NCBI GenBank assembly: GCA_027486555.1
Contig: JAIXOX010000093.1
Span: 1 to 64,000, forward strand
DNA length: 64,000 nt
DNA from: Comamonadaceae bacterium
GTDB lineage: Bacteria > Pseudomonadota > Gammaproteobacteria > Burkholderiales > Burkholderiaceae_C
Reading direction: 5' to 3'
Below, in pieces: positions 39,969 to 48,579 of the stretch (positions are counted from its first letter, which is position 1; each line of letters opens with the position of its first letter). The notes under the pieces are model-generated. The model was not told the origin of the DNA. It worked only from the letters and a program-made list of their open reading frames with translations, and made no database searches. The translations under genes and the position numbers were made by a program.

Positions 39969-41027
39969 TCATGCCACTTGCACCAGCTCATTCGCCAAAA
40001 ACAGCATGTCCGCCATGCTGTGACTCGCAGGCGTGACCAAAGGGGCTTGGGCGTAGTGCACAAAGTTGATGCCGGTGGAGGTCTCGTAGCCCGGGTCGTA
40101 GTGGCCTGAAAGGAGTTCGGTGACCACTTCGCGCATTTCACCTCGCTCAATGCGCTCTTGCCAGCCTTGCACCACAGCCTTGCCGCGCAGCGCAGTCAGC
40201 CGCTCCAGCCGGTCGGCAAACAAGGCGCGGTCTTGCGTGAAAAAAGCATAGTCTTCCAGCAGCAAATTCACCCGGTTCTCCAGTGACAGGTCCATCCGCA
40301 AGCAAGGGCTGGCCCGCATGGCCTCCATCAATTCTGCGGGTACTGCCAAGTTGCCCACCTTCTTGCTTTCGGCTTCGACAAATACCGGACGGTCCGAGCG
40401 GAAACCACGCAAAACATCCCACACCTGTGTGTCAAAAGCTTTTTGGCTGGGCTGTGGCGTGCCTGGAATCAAGCCCAGCACCGAGCTGCGGTGGCAGGCG
40501 ATGGCCTCCAGGTCGAGCACCTGTGCGCCTTCTTGTGCCAAAGCCTGCAGCAAACGGGTCTTGCCCGAGCCGGTGGGGCCACACAACACCTTGAAATGCA
40601 GGCGCTGGGCTTGGCGTGGCGTGTCTTCCATCACGGCTTTGCGAAACGCCTTGTAGCCGCCTTCGATCAGGTGCACCTTGAAGCCGATTTGCCCCAAGAT
40701 CAGCGCCAGCGAGTTGCTGCGCTTGCCCCCGCGCCAGCAATACACCAGCGGTTGCCAGCTCCGGGGCTTGTCCATCACCTGGGTTTCGATGTGGCGGGCG
40801 ATGTTTTTGGCAACCAAGGCAGCGCCGATTTTTTGGGCTTCAAAGGGGTTGACCTGCTTGTACAGCGTGCCCACTTGGATGCGCTCTTCGTTGTTGAGCG
40901 ATGGCCAGCTCAGGGCCCCGGGCAGGTGGTCTTCGGCGTGTTCGCCCTCGGACCGGGCGTCCAGAATGGCGTCAAACTGGTTCAGTTTGGCCATGGCATC
41001 AAAGGCCGAAATCAGGTGAAGGCTCAT
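39969..41027 (-). CDS. mnmH: tRNA 2-selenouridine synthase
   Basis: 352 residues. An N-terminal rhodanese domain with catalytic cysteine C97 in YCWRGGKRSNSLALIL is joined to a P-loop domain with CGPTGSGKTRLL at about 149. This fusion is SelU/MnmH, which exchanges sulphur for selenium at tRNA wobble 2-thiouridine using selenophosphate. No selD is in the window. The ATG at 41027 starts MSLHLISAFDAMAKL; the stop of the arylesterase gene overlaps it by four bases. Confidence 0.93.
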   Translation of the reverse strand: MSLHLISAFDAMAKLNQFDAILDARSEGEHAEDHLPGALSWPSLNNEERIQVGTLYKQVNPFEAQKIGAALVAKNIARHIETQVMDKPRSWQPLVYCWRGGKRSNSLALILGQIGFKVHLIEGGYKAFRKAVMEDTPRQAQRLHFKVLCGPTGSGKTRLLQALAQEGAQVLDLEAIACHRSSVLGLIPGTPQPSQKAFDTQVWDVLRGFRSDRPVFVEAESKKVGNLAVPAELMEAMRASPCLRMDLSLENRVNLLLEDYAFFTQDRALFADRLERLTALRGKAVVQGWQERIERGEMREVVTELLSGHYDPGYETSTGINFVHYAQAPLVTPASHSMADMLFLANELVQVA

Positions 41028-41686
41028 TTGAGTTGTTTCTTCAAAATGGGCCAGACGTTGGCCAGCAGTCGCGGCTGCGCGGCTTCGTTGGGGTGAATGC
41101 GGTCGGCCTGGAACCATTTGAGCGGTTCGGGGTCGTCGCCCACGCCTTTCAAAAAGAAGGGCACGAGCGCCGCTTTTTGGCTTTTGGCGACTTGGGCAAA
41201 GGCTGCTTCAAATTGGCGAGCCATGTCAGGGCCGTAATTGGGCGGCATTTGCATGCCGAGCAGCAGCACTTGGGCCCCAGCCGCTTGGGCTTGTTTTGTC
41301 ATGTCCATCAAATTGTCTTGTGTCATATTCATGGGCAGGCCACGCAGGGCATCGTTGCCACCCAGCTCGATGACCAAATGACTGGGCTGGTGTCGTTTGA
41401 GCAAGGCGGGCAGGCGAGAACGCCCGCCCGAGGTGGTTTCGCCGCTGATGCTGGCGTTGATCACTTCCACGCCGGGCTTTTCCTGAGCCAATTGTTTTTG
41501 CAACAAGGCCACCCAGCCTGAGCCCCGGGTCAGGCCGTACTCAGCGCTCAGCGAGTCGCCCAGCACCAAAATCCGCTGAATGGGCACAGAGGCGGGTGAG
41601 GCTTGGACAGGCATCGCAAGGCCCCAGCCGACAAGGGCCAGCAGGGTCCAGTTAAAGTGGCGTCGTCTTAACAAAGGTGTGTGCAT
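41024..41686 (-). CDS. Secreted SGNH/GDSL arylesterase (TesA-like)
   Basis: 220 residues. A signal peptide ends near residue 29 (MPVQAS). The SGNH blocks are ILVLGDSLSAEYGL with nucleophile S46, GETTSGG, GGNDALRG and DRIHPNEAAQP with the Asp-His pair. TesA/arylesterases are periplasmic and cleave acyl and aryl esters. Its ATG shares bases with the ATG of the divergent ABC gene (CATG at 41684-41687), an arrangement discussed in the findings. Confidence 0.9.
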   Translation of the reverse strand: MHTPLLRRRHFNWTLLALVGWGLAMPVQASPASVPIQRILVLGDSLSAEYGLTRGSGWVALLQKQLAQEKPGVEVINASISGETTSGGRSRLPALLKRHQPSHLVIELGGNDALRGLPMNMTQDNLMDMTKQAQAAGAQVLLLGMQMPPNYGPDMARQFEAAFAQVAKSQKAALVPFFLKGVGDDPEPLKWFQADRIHPNEAAQPRLLANVWPILKKQLK

Positions 41687-42371
41687 GCCTGAATCCATCA
41701 TTGCCGTGCGTGGCGTCTCTAAAAGTGTGCAAGATGCCAGTGGGCGGTTGGACATTTTGCGCGATATTGATTTCTCTTTGAGTGCCGGGGAAACAGCCGC
41801 CATTGTCGGCGCTTCTGGCTCGGGTAAAAGCACCCTGCTGGCGATTTTGGCGGGCCTGGACACGCCCAGCACTGGGCAGGTGGTGTTGGCCGGGCAATCG
41901 CTGTTTGATTTGTCTGAAGACGAGCGCGCGGCTGTGCGCGCCCAGCATGTGGGTTTTGTGTTCCAGAGCTTTCAGCTCATGCCCAACCTCACGGCGTTGG
42001 AAAACGTCATGCTGCCCCTGGAGTTGGCCGATCGACCCGATGCCCGCAGCACCGCCACAGCCATGCTGCAGCGGGTGGGCCTGGGTGAACGCTTGAAACA
42101 CTTGCCCAAAGTACTGTCGGGTGGCGAGCAGCAGCGCGTGGCCTTGGCCCGTGCCTTTGTGGTGCAACCCGCTGTGCTGCTGGCCGACGAGCCCACAGGC
42201 AGCTTGGACCATGCTACGGGTGAGGCCATCATGGACTTGATGTTCGCGCTCAACCGCGAGCAAGGCACGACCTTGGTTCTGGTCACCCACGATCGACAGC
42301 TGGCTGCCAAGTGCGAGCGCAGCTTGGTGATTCAGGCCGGTCGTTTGAGCGAGGCGACTGCTCTGCTATAA
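41685..42371 (+). CDS. ABC transporter ATP-binding protein (YbbA/LolD-like)
   Basis: 228 residues. Walker A GASGSGKST at 42-50, Q-loop VFQSFQLMPNLTALENV, signature LSGGEQQRVALARA and Walker B VLLADEPTGSLDHATG place it in the MacB/LolD/YbbA group. AAAGGTG lies five bases before the ATG. E. coli also pairs tesA and ybbA divergently, but there a permease (ybbP) follows; here a repeat and rlmB follow, so the membrane partner is elsewhere or absent. Confidence 0.93.
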   Translation: MPESIIAVRGVSKSVQDASGRLDILRDIDFSLSAGETAAIVGASGSGKSTLLAILAGLDTPSTGQVVLAGQSLFDLSEDERAAVRAQHVGFVFQSFQLMPNLTALENVMLPLELADRPDARSTATAMLQRVGLGERLKHLPKVLSGGEQQRVALARAFVVQPAVLLADEPTGSLDHATGEAIMDLMFALNREQGTTLVLVTHDRQLAAKCERSLVIQAGRLSEATALL

Positions 42372-42388
42372 GTCTGTCGTTTTTCTTT

Positions 42389-42461
42389 TAGGAGCCCACC
42401 CCTGTGGGCGATGGTTTGCAGGGCCTGTTCCATGCCCATCGCCCACGGGGGTGGGCTCCTA
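42389..42461. repeat. REP-like inverted pair
   Basis: Arms 42389-42414 and 42436-42461 are inverted copies differing at one base, with a 21-base spacer. The unit is the same 26-27 base sequence seen at 39854-39928 (TAGGAGCCCACCCCTGTGGG then CGATGG). It sits between the ABC gene and rlmB. Confidence 0.88.
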
Positions 42462-42525
42462 CTAATAATGCCTATCGATGAACTCTTGGTTCGGCCAGGG
42501 TGGTGGGACCAACGATAATCCCCGG

Positions 42526-43260
42526 ATGTCATCCCACAAAGTGCTCTTCGGCTTCCATGCCGTGGGTGTTCGCCTCAAGATCGCCCCCCAATCCGTTGTT
42601 GAAATCCATTACGAGGTCACGCGCCGCGACGCCCGCATGCGGCAGTTCATCGACAAGGCCCGCGATTCGGGCATGCGCATGATCGAATCGGACGGTGAGC
42701 GCTTGGCCAAGCTGGCGGGTGGCCACGGCCACCAGGGTGTGGTGGCCATGGTTGCGCCCATGCCACAAAATCATTCGCTGGACGACCTGCTCGACACCGT
42801 GGAAGGCCCGCCCTTGCTCTTGGTGCTGGACGGCGTGACCGATCCGCACAACTTGGGCGCGTGCCTGCGCGTGGCCGATGGCGCGGGTGCGCACGCGGTC
42901 ATTGCCCCCAAAGACCATGCCGCCGGCATCAACGCCACCGTGGCCAAGGTGGCCAGCGGCGCTGCCGAAACCATGCCTTATTTCATGGTCACCAACCTGG
43001 CGCGCACCTTGGGCGAACTCAAGGAGCGCAGCATCTGGATCGTGGGCACCAGCGACGATGCGCCGCGCAACATTTACCAAGCCGACCTGAAAGTCCCCAC
43101 CGCCCTGGTGCTGGGGGCCGAAGGCGCGGGCATGCGCCAGTTAACACGCAAAAATTGCGACGAGCTGGTCAGCATCCCCATGCGCGGCGCAGTGGAAAGC
43201 CTGAACGTTTCGGTGGCCAGTGGCGTTTGCCTTTATGAGGCCCTGCGCCAGCGCAGCTGA
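42526..43260 (+). CDS. rlmB: 23S rRNA (Gm2251) 2'-O-methyltransferase
   Basis: 244 residues of the SpoU (SPOUT) family. An N-terminal substrate-binding domain (VLFGFHAVGVRLK) precedes the knot with DPHNLGACLRVADGAGAHAV, LGAEGAGMRQLT and the C-terminal SIPMRGAVESLNVSVASGV. It methylates G2251 of 23S rRNA. The ATG at 42526 gives the normal start; the frame extends 16 codons upstream. Confidence 0.94.
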   Translation: MSSHKVLFGFHAVGVRLKIAPQSVVEIHYEVTRRDARMRQFIDKARDSGMRMIESDGERLAKLAGGHGHQGVVAMVAPMPQNHSLDDLLDTVEGPPLLLVLDGVTDPHNLGACLRVADGAGAHAVIAPKDHAAGINATVAKVASGAAETMPYFMVTNLARTLGELKERSIWIVGTSDDAPRNIYQADLKVPTALVLGAEGAGMRQLTRKNCDELVSIPMRGAVESLNVSVASGVCLYEALRQRS

Positions 43261-43301
43261 GATTCTTGCAATCCTTCAATCCATTTAAAAAGGAACACAC
43301 G

Positions 43302-43652
43302 ATGTCAAAAAACACCTCCCGAATCGCCTTGGCCCTCACGGTGTGCGCAGCCAGCCTCTTGGTCGCCTGCACGCAGGAGCAACAAAACAAAATCGGCCGC
43401 AGCATCCAGAACTGGACCGGCACCAACGGTGTGATGGAGGTGTATGCCGGCGAAAAGTTGGTGCGCCGCTTCATCAAGGTCGACAAAGTCAGCACCGCAT
43501 TGGGCACCGATGACAAATCACCACGCGCTTACCGCTATGGCTACGGCGTGCTCGATGAAAACTTCAACTTCGAAGTCGATCCGGGCGAGAAAAAGGTGTA
43601 TTTCGAGGTCAGCGATTACTCGAACACGGTGTTTTTCGAGAACCCGCGCTGA
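43302..43652 (+). CDS. Small lipoprotein of unknown function
   Basis: 116 residues. The signal peptide ends in a lipobox, LLVAC, placing the lipidated cysteine near residue 22. The mature part is beta-rich (GVMEVYAGEKLVRRFIKVDK, GYGVLDENFNFEVDPGEKKV). No family recognised. AAAAAGG precedes the ATG. It is convergent with the chromate transporter genes, six bases apart. Confidence 0.75.
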   Translation: MSKNTSRIALALTVCAASLLVACTQEQQNKIGRSIQNWTGTNGVMEVYAGEKLVRRFIKVDKVSTALGTDDKSPRAYRYGYGVLDENFNFEVDPGEKKVYFEVSDYSNTVFFENPR

Positions 43653-43658
43653 TCTAAC

Positions 43659-44261
43659 TCAGACCCAGCCCAAGCCGCCCAGCAGAGCCCCCAAGCCAAT
43701 CAGCCACAGCATGTGCACTTGGGTGCGCCAGACCACCAGCGCGCTCAGGGCCGTCAGCACATACAAAGGCCAGTCCCGCGCGGGGTGGTTGTGGGTCAGC
43801 GTCAGCAACCAAGAGGTTGACAGCAGCAGGGCAATCACAATCGGTGACATGCCCGATTTGAAAGCCCGAATGCCCAGTTTGTTGCGGTGCTGGTGTGCCC
43901 ACCGTGTGGCGGTATAGGTCAAGACCGAAGAGGGCAGCATGATGCCCATCATGGTGAGCACCAGCCCCAAGCTGGCCAGTCCCACGCTCACCCAGCCGCC
44001 ACCCAGTCCGGCACCGGCATTCATGCCCACATTGAAGCCCATCAAAGCCACAAACAAAATGTTGGGGCCTGGCGCGGCTTGCGCCAGTGCGATGGACGAG
44101 GTGAACTGCGACTCGCTGAGCCAAAGTTTTTCTTCCACCAAAAAGCGGTGCATGTCCGGCGCCACGGTGATCGCCCCGCCCACGGCCAGCAAAGACAGCG
44201 AAGCAAAGTGGTTAAAAAGACTGAGCCAGTCGCTGGCGCTCAAATCAAGCACCGGGTTCAT
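43659..44261 (-). CDS. Chromate transporter, second half-size subunit
   Basis: 200 residues with five or six hydrophobic helices. LLAVGGAITVAPDMHRFLVE and LAQAAPGPNILFVALMGF are CHR family motifs. CHR proteins occur as one long chain or as two short chains encoded side by side; this one overlaps the upstream short chain by four bases. Chromate export is the named function, though natural substrates may be sulphate-like anions. Confidence 0.88.
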   Translation of the reverse strand: MNPVLDLSASDWLSLFNHFASLSLLAVGGAITVAPDMHRFLVEEKLWLSESQFTSSIALAQAAPGPNILFVALMGFNVGMNAGAGLGGGWVSVGLASLGLVLTMMGIMLPSSVLTYTATRWAHQHRNKLGIRAFKSGMSPIVIALLLSTSWLLTLTHNHPARDWPLYVLTALSALVVWRTQVHMLWLIGLGALLGGLGWV

Positions 44262-44854
44262 GGACGTTCTCCGGCATTGGCCGCTTGCTGGGCCAATTGC
44301 CAATAGGCCCAGCTGCAGGCCACCAAACCGGTGCCCAACAACACATAAGCCAATGGCCAACGCAGCAAACCCACCCCAGTGAAGCTGGCACAGGCCAAGC
44401 CGATGCACATGGGCATGCCCATGGGGTTGTTGCGCAGGGCCGACATCAGTTTCAGTCCCACGGCAGCAATCAAGCCCGCAGAGACCGCCCCCATGCCGCG
44501 CAAGGCCCCTTGGGCCCATGCTGCGTCAGACACGCCCCCAAACGCCACGGCCAGCAAGAGCACGACCACCATCGGCGCGGCCAACATGCCCGCAACGCCC
44601 GCCAGGGCACCGGCCAGACCGAAATAGCGCCCGCCAATCATCAAGGCCAGGTTGATCACATTGGGGCCGGGCATGATTTGCGCGACGGCCCAGTCTTCGA
44701 CAAATTGCTCGCGCGTCATCCAGCGTTTTTTCTCGACCAACTCGCGCTGCACCACGGCAAGCACGCCGCCAAAGCCTTGCAGGGCCAAAACGGTGAAGGA
44801 CACAAACAGATCGGTTTTGGAGCGAGGTTGCTGCAGGGGCTGGTGTTCGGGCAT
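44258..44854 (-). CDS. Chromate transporter, first half-size subunit
   Basis: 198 residues, about six helices. FTVLALQGFGGVLAVVQREL and WAVAQIMPGPNVINLALMIG are the CHR motifs (FGG and PGP). Together with the next gene it makes the short-chain pair that is expected to assemble with opposite topologies. Confidence 0.9.
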   Translation of the reverse strand: MPEHQPLQQPRSKTDLFVSFTVLALQGFGGVLAVVQRELVEKKRWMTREQFVEDWAVAQIMPGPNVINLALMIGGRYFGLAGALAGVAGMLAAPMVVVLLLAVAFGGVSDAAWAQGALRGMGAVSAGLIAAVGLKLMSALRNNPMGMPMCIGLACASFTGVGLLRWPLAYVLLGTGLVACSWAYWQLAQQAANAGERP

Positions 44855-44878
44855 GTTACGGATTATCCCTGTGCGGAC

Positions 44879-45478
44879 TCAATCAGAGGTGTCACCGTCC
44901 AGCCAAACCAGTTGGCCCCGACCGCTCTCGCTCAGCCGCGCCATCAAGGCCGCTGCCTGCTTGTCGGGCAGGGCAAAGCGCAACGTGACCACGCTGCCAT
45001 GGGCCACGTCCATCAGCTGCGCCTGGGCCAGTTCCAGCTCGCGCCGCACCAGGCCTTCGAGTGCATAAGGCACGCTGCACGCCAGTTGTGCCTGCTTGAT
45101 CAGCGGGATTTTCTGGGCGGTCAGCAGGGCCTGGGCCACCGCATCGGTGTAGGCCCGCACCAGACCGCCTGCGCCCAGCTTGACCCCGCCAAAGTAACGC
45201 ACCACCGAGGCCATCACCCCTTCCAGCGCTTGGTGGCGCAGCACCTCCAGCATGGGGCGGCCTGCGGTGCCGCCCGGCTCGCCATCGTCATGGGCCGCTG
45301 ACTGACCCCCGGCCAACAAGGCCCAACACACATGGGCGGCATCGGGGTGCTCGGCCTTGAGTTGCGCCACCCGGGCCTGTGCTTCGTCACGCCCGCTGAC
45401 AGGCTCGACACAGGCGATGAAACGGCTTTTTTTGATGACCAGTTCGTGGTGGGCTGGAGTGGCGAGAGAAAAAGGCAT
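44879..45478 (-). CDS. YigZ/IMPACT family protein
   Basis: 199 residues from the ATG at 45478. The N-terminal UPF0029 domain shows KKSRFIACVEPVSGRDEAQ, DDGEPGGTAGRPMLEVL and YFGGVKLGAGGLVRAYTDA; the C-terminal DUF1949 domain follows from about 135. YigZ-type proteins resemble a domain of the eukaryotic translation regulator IMPACT; role in bacteria unclear. Confidence 0.92.
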   Translation of the reverse strand: MPFSLATPAHHELVIKKSRFIACVEPVSGRDEAQARVAQLKAEHPDAAHVCWALLAGGQSAAHDDGEPGGTAGRPMLEVLRHQALEGVMASVVRYFGGVKLGAGGLVRAYTDAVAQALLTAQKIPLIKQAQLACSVPYALEGLVRRELELAQAQLMDVAHGSVVTLRFALPDKQAAALMARLSESGRGQLVWLDGDTSD

Positions 45479-45534
45479 CCGAATGAGTGAGAAAAACTCT
45501 TTCAAAAAAAGGGTTCATTTCGCCTCTTGTAAAT

Positions 45535-46230
45535 TTAAGAAACCTCTATGGGTGCGGTAAATGCGTACCCGAGTTTATGCACCGTCTCGATGGGCAGTTC
45601 AAAACCCAGATGCTGTTTGATTTTGTTGCGCATGCGACGCACCAGAATTTCCATTCGGCGGAAATCATAGGTTTCGGGATCCAGGCCCAGGCTGGTGACC
45701 AGATCACGGCGATGTACTGCTTGCCCTGGCGTCAAGGCCAAGCGTGCCAGCAGTACCGTTTCGGAGTGCGTCAACTTGACTTCAATGCCTTGGGGGGTCT
45801 CCAGGATCCAGAGCAGTTTGCGCAGTGTCCAGCTCCTGCTGGACTTGGTGCTGAGTCGGCGCACAAGGTTTGTGGCCAGCGATGACAACTCGGCCAGTTG
45901 GATGGGTTTGACCAGGTAAACATCTGCACCTGCACGAATGCCATCAATTCGCTGCCCAGCACTGCCCCGGGCTGTGGTGATGATGATTCCCATATCCGAG
46001 ATGCTGACTTGATCATTCAGCCACTTGAGGCCATCCCCATCGGGCAGGCCCAAGTCCAGTACCAGCAAATCACAGTGGTAAGTTTTTATCCAATCTTTTG
46101 CCGCACTCAAACTGCCCAAACCGAATGCCTGAAAGCCTTCCATGTTGAGATAGTCCACCGTGGCATCACGCAAGTCGATTTCGTCTTCAATCACTAGGAT
46201 TCGAGCTGGAGGACGGCTTAACGTTGTCAT
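45535..46230 (-). CDS. Response regulator, OmpR-like DNA-binding
   Basis: 231 residues. The receiver domain has acidic pocket E15-D16, phospho-acceptor D59 in LLVLDLGLPDGDG and K108 in VYLVKPIQ. The effector is a winged helix (about 140-225: LTHSETVLLARLALTPGQAV, ILVRRMRNKIKQHLG). ATG 46230 is chosen. It follows the kinase gene directly, so the two form a two-component system, transcribed away from the secretion operon. Confidence 0.92.
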   Translation of the reverse strand: MTTLSRPPARILVIEDEIDLRDATVDYLNMEGFQAFGLGSLSAAKDWIKTYHCDLLVLDLGLPDGDGLKWLNDQVSISDMGIIITTARGSAGQRIDGIRAGADVYLVKPIQLAELSSLATNLVRRLSTKSSRSWTLRKLLWILETPQGIEVKLTHSETVLLARLALTPGQAVHRRDLVTSLGLDPETYDFRRMEILVRRMRNKIKQHLGFELPIETVHKLGYAFTAPIEVS

Positions 46231-46244
46231 ATAGGTGCGGACGA

Positions 46245-48245
46245 TTAGGGGCCAATCGGTAGCCAGATGCAAAAGTTGCTGCCTTTACCGATGTTACTCA
46301 CCAATTCGATCTTTCCGTGGTGTAGTTCCGCAATCTTGCGGACAAAAGCCAAGCCCAAGCCCATGCCCCGCACTTGCGCTTCGTGGTCGATACGGAAATA
46401 GTCTTCAAAAACGCAGGCATGGTGCTCGGGCGCAATCCCCTTACCCTGGTCGCTGACACACAGTCCCACCAGCCCACCATGACACTGGATACTGATGTGC
46501 ACTGGGCTACCCGGTGCAGAGTACTTGCAGGCGTTGTCGATCAGATTGGTCAAGGCTATGTCCATCAAATTTTCATCTATCCAAATTTCGCCGGGATCAA
46601 TACCAAAGTCTTCGGTCAAAGGGTGGTCGGCGTGGTAGTGTCGCTGTGCGTCGACCAATTCCCGCAGCCACGCGTTGACTGGGACAGGTTCGCGTTGAAA
46701 GTCTTGCAGGGATTTGTTCAGCCGGTCGTTTTTCAGCCAATTTTCAAACATGCACTTCAGGCGATGTGAGGCACTGGCCATCGTGTTCAGGTGTGTCTCA
46801 AGCTGAAGAATTCCCAATTCTGATTCACGCCGAATCAGGCTGATCTGGCTCTCCAGAATACCCAGTGGGTTGCGGAATTCATGTGAAATCAGGGCACCGA
46901 ATCGGACGTGCTGAGCCAGCAACTGTCTCTGGATGTCCAATGAAATCTCCAATTGATGTGTACGTTCATGGACCACTTTTTCCAATTTGTCCTCCGACTG
47001 TTTGAGTGTGGATAAGGCACTTTGTTGGACAGCAATGGCTCTGGATTGGGCACTTTCCCTTTCGATGCGCTCAATATGGATCAAGTCTGCCAGTGCCAGT
47101 CCAAGCAGCAGCATTTCGGCGGTAGAGGCAATTTGCAGGGCGTAGGAGGTCAGAACATTGGTGGGAATCCAGCCCGTCAAACGTAACCCCGCCACAAATG
47201 CACCCACCCACAATATGCCCCATGCCAGCAAGAAAAAACGCGCCGGCTTGTAGCCCTGACGCCAGGCCAAGATGGCCAGTGCAATCACCATCAATCCCGC
47301 TGGCGTGACCATCAAGTTCATCACCATCAACACGGGTTGGCGGGGTACCCCTCCCCAAATCGAGATGATCAATAGGCCAGCGATCGTGAGGTAAATCAAG
47401 CCCATGGCTTGAAGCCAGCGGGACAGGACGGGAAAGTTCCGTTTGCCCTCAAGGAAAACCACGGAAAATTGCATTCCAAATGCTGCAGCAATGGCCAAGA
47501 AGAAATACTGCGCGATCTGATCGAAATGGTATGCGCCAGGCCAGATGAACAGATGTGCCAGGCCATTGCCAGCGAGCATGGCTAATCCGAAATGTCCGGC
47601 AAAAAGCGCATAAAACAGGAATCGTCGGTCATTGAGCGAAAAGGCCAGAAAAAAGTTGTAAACCAACAAGGCGATCAGTCCGCCAAAGTACATCGCCTGC
47701 ACGACAAACAGACGAATACTTTCCTTGTTGAATGCATCAGGCGACCAAATGACCAAGGGCAGTGTCAAGGAGTCGGCAGACTTGACTCTCAACAACCAGA
47801 CCTGCTCCATGGGCGTGACATCGAGCGGGAAAAGGTGAAAGCGATGGAAATACGGTCTGTTTGTAAATGGCCTCGCAGCGCCCAAAGTCAGTACCTGTCC
47901 ATCTGGCGCATAAAAATCTATCTCGTCAATCTGCAAGTAGGGTATTTCCAATAACCACCTGCCGGCGGCCTCTGGCCCTGTTTTTAGACGAATCTTGAAC
48001 CACCACACGGAACTCGAGTAACCCAAACTGATCTGACTGGATGCATCAGTCCACCGCCTGAAACGTGCCTCCACTTCTGGTTGATGCAAGTTGGAAATAC
48101 TCAAACTTCCATTCGGATCTTCAAGAAACTCCACATGATCATGGAAATCGATGTGTTGGGTTTGTGATTGCAGCGTGAGTGTCTGTGCTTGGGTCGTGCC
48201 AACAACAAACACAGCCAAGGCTAACAGCTTGAGGATGAAATCCAT
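46245..48245 (-). CDS. Sensor histidine kinase with 7TMR-DISM receptor domain
   Basis: 666 residues. Signal peptide (1-20), an extracytoplasmic 7TMR-DISMED2-like beta domain about 25-165 (VWWFKIRLKTGPEAAGRWLL), seven transmembrane helices about 180-385, a coiled coil (LSTLKQSEDKLEKVVHERTH), then a kinase core: H-box SHEFRNPLGILES, N-box LTNLIDNACKYSAPG, G1 VSDQGKGIAPE and G2 GMGLGLAFVRKI. DISM domains are thought to bind carbohydrate-like ligands. An ATG at 48278 is also open. It likely controls the adjacent divergent operon. Confidence 0.9.
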   Translation of the reverse strand: MDFILKLLALAVFVVGTTQAQTLTLQSQTQHIDFHDHVEFLEDPNGSLSISNLHQPEVEARFRRWTDASSQISLGYSSSVWWFKIRLKTGPEAAGRWLLEIPYLQIDEIDFYAPDGQVLTLGAARPFTNRPYFHRFHLFPLDVTPMEQVWLLRVKSADSLTLPLVIWSPDAFNKESIRLFVVQAMYFGGLIALLVYNFFLAFSLNDRRFLFYALFAGHFGLAMLAGNGLAHLFIWPGAYHFDQIAQYFFLAIAAAFGMQFSVVFLEGKRNFPVLSRWLQAMGLIYLTIAGLLIISIWGGVPRQPVLMVMNLMVTPAGLMVIALAILAWRQGYKPARFFLLAWGILWVGAFVAGLRLTGWIPTNVLTSYALQIASTAEMLLLGLALADLIHIERIERESAQSRAIAVQQSALSTLKQSEDKLEKVVHERTHQLEISLDIQRQLLAQHVRFGALISHEFRNPLGILESQISLIRRESELGILQLETHLNTMASASHRLKCMFENWLKNDRLNKSLQDFQREPVPVNAWLRELVDAQRHYHADHPLTEDFGIDPGEIWIDENLMDIALTNLIDNACKYSAPGSPVHISIQCHGGLVGLCVSDQGKGIAPEHHACVFEDYFRIDHEAQVRGMGLGLAFVRKIAELHHGKIELVSNIGKGSNFCIWLPIGP

Positions 48246-48579
48246 GCAGCGAGATTGGAGCTTTTGGCAATGATCCATCTGTAATCATTAGGAAGTATTT
48301 TTAACAAAAATGTCGGATTTTGTCTTTTTTTGTCGTTTTTGGCATCTGTTGTTTTTGAATTTCATAGATTACTATTTATTTGGCTATTTCAGGAGAAAAA
48401 AGTTCCTCCATTTTTAATTATTCAGTTTGGTAGGTCACAAAGAGCCGCCGGTAATTGTGAAAAGGGGGACTGGCCTTCGTCAAGCGCAAGCTTGGCAACA
48501 AGGGAGTTTGATGGGCTGTGCACCAGTCTCATCCGAGTTCATAAACATCAATTGTCTACATCAGAAATGGATCTGCGTC
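48246..48579. promoter_or_regulatory. Divergent AT-rich regulatory region
   Basis: 334 bases without a gene, between the sensor kinase and the SapC-type gene. The middle (about 48295-48425) is much richer in A and T than the surroundings and contains repeated TGTC/T-tract units. I could not place -10/-35 elements with confidence. The right part (48430-48579) is open in the SapC frame but is not family-like, so I read it as leader. Confidence 0.6.
48311..48340 (+). promoter_or_regulatory. Three TGTC direct repeats, 10-base spacing
   Basis: TGTCGGATTT, TGTCTTTTTT and TGTCGTTTTT follow each other without gaps; a weaker TGTTGTTTTT starts at 48347. Direct repeats one helical turn apart are the usual binding pattern of OmpR/PhoB-type regulators, and one is encoded next door. 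Confidence 0.55.
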
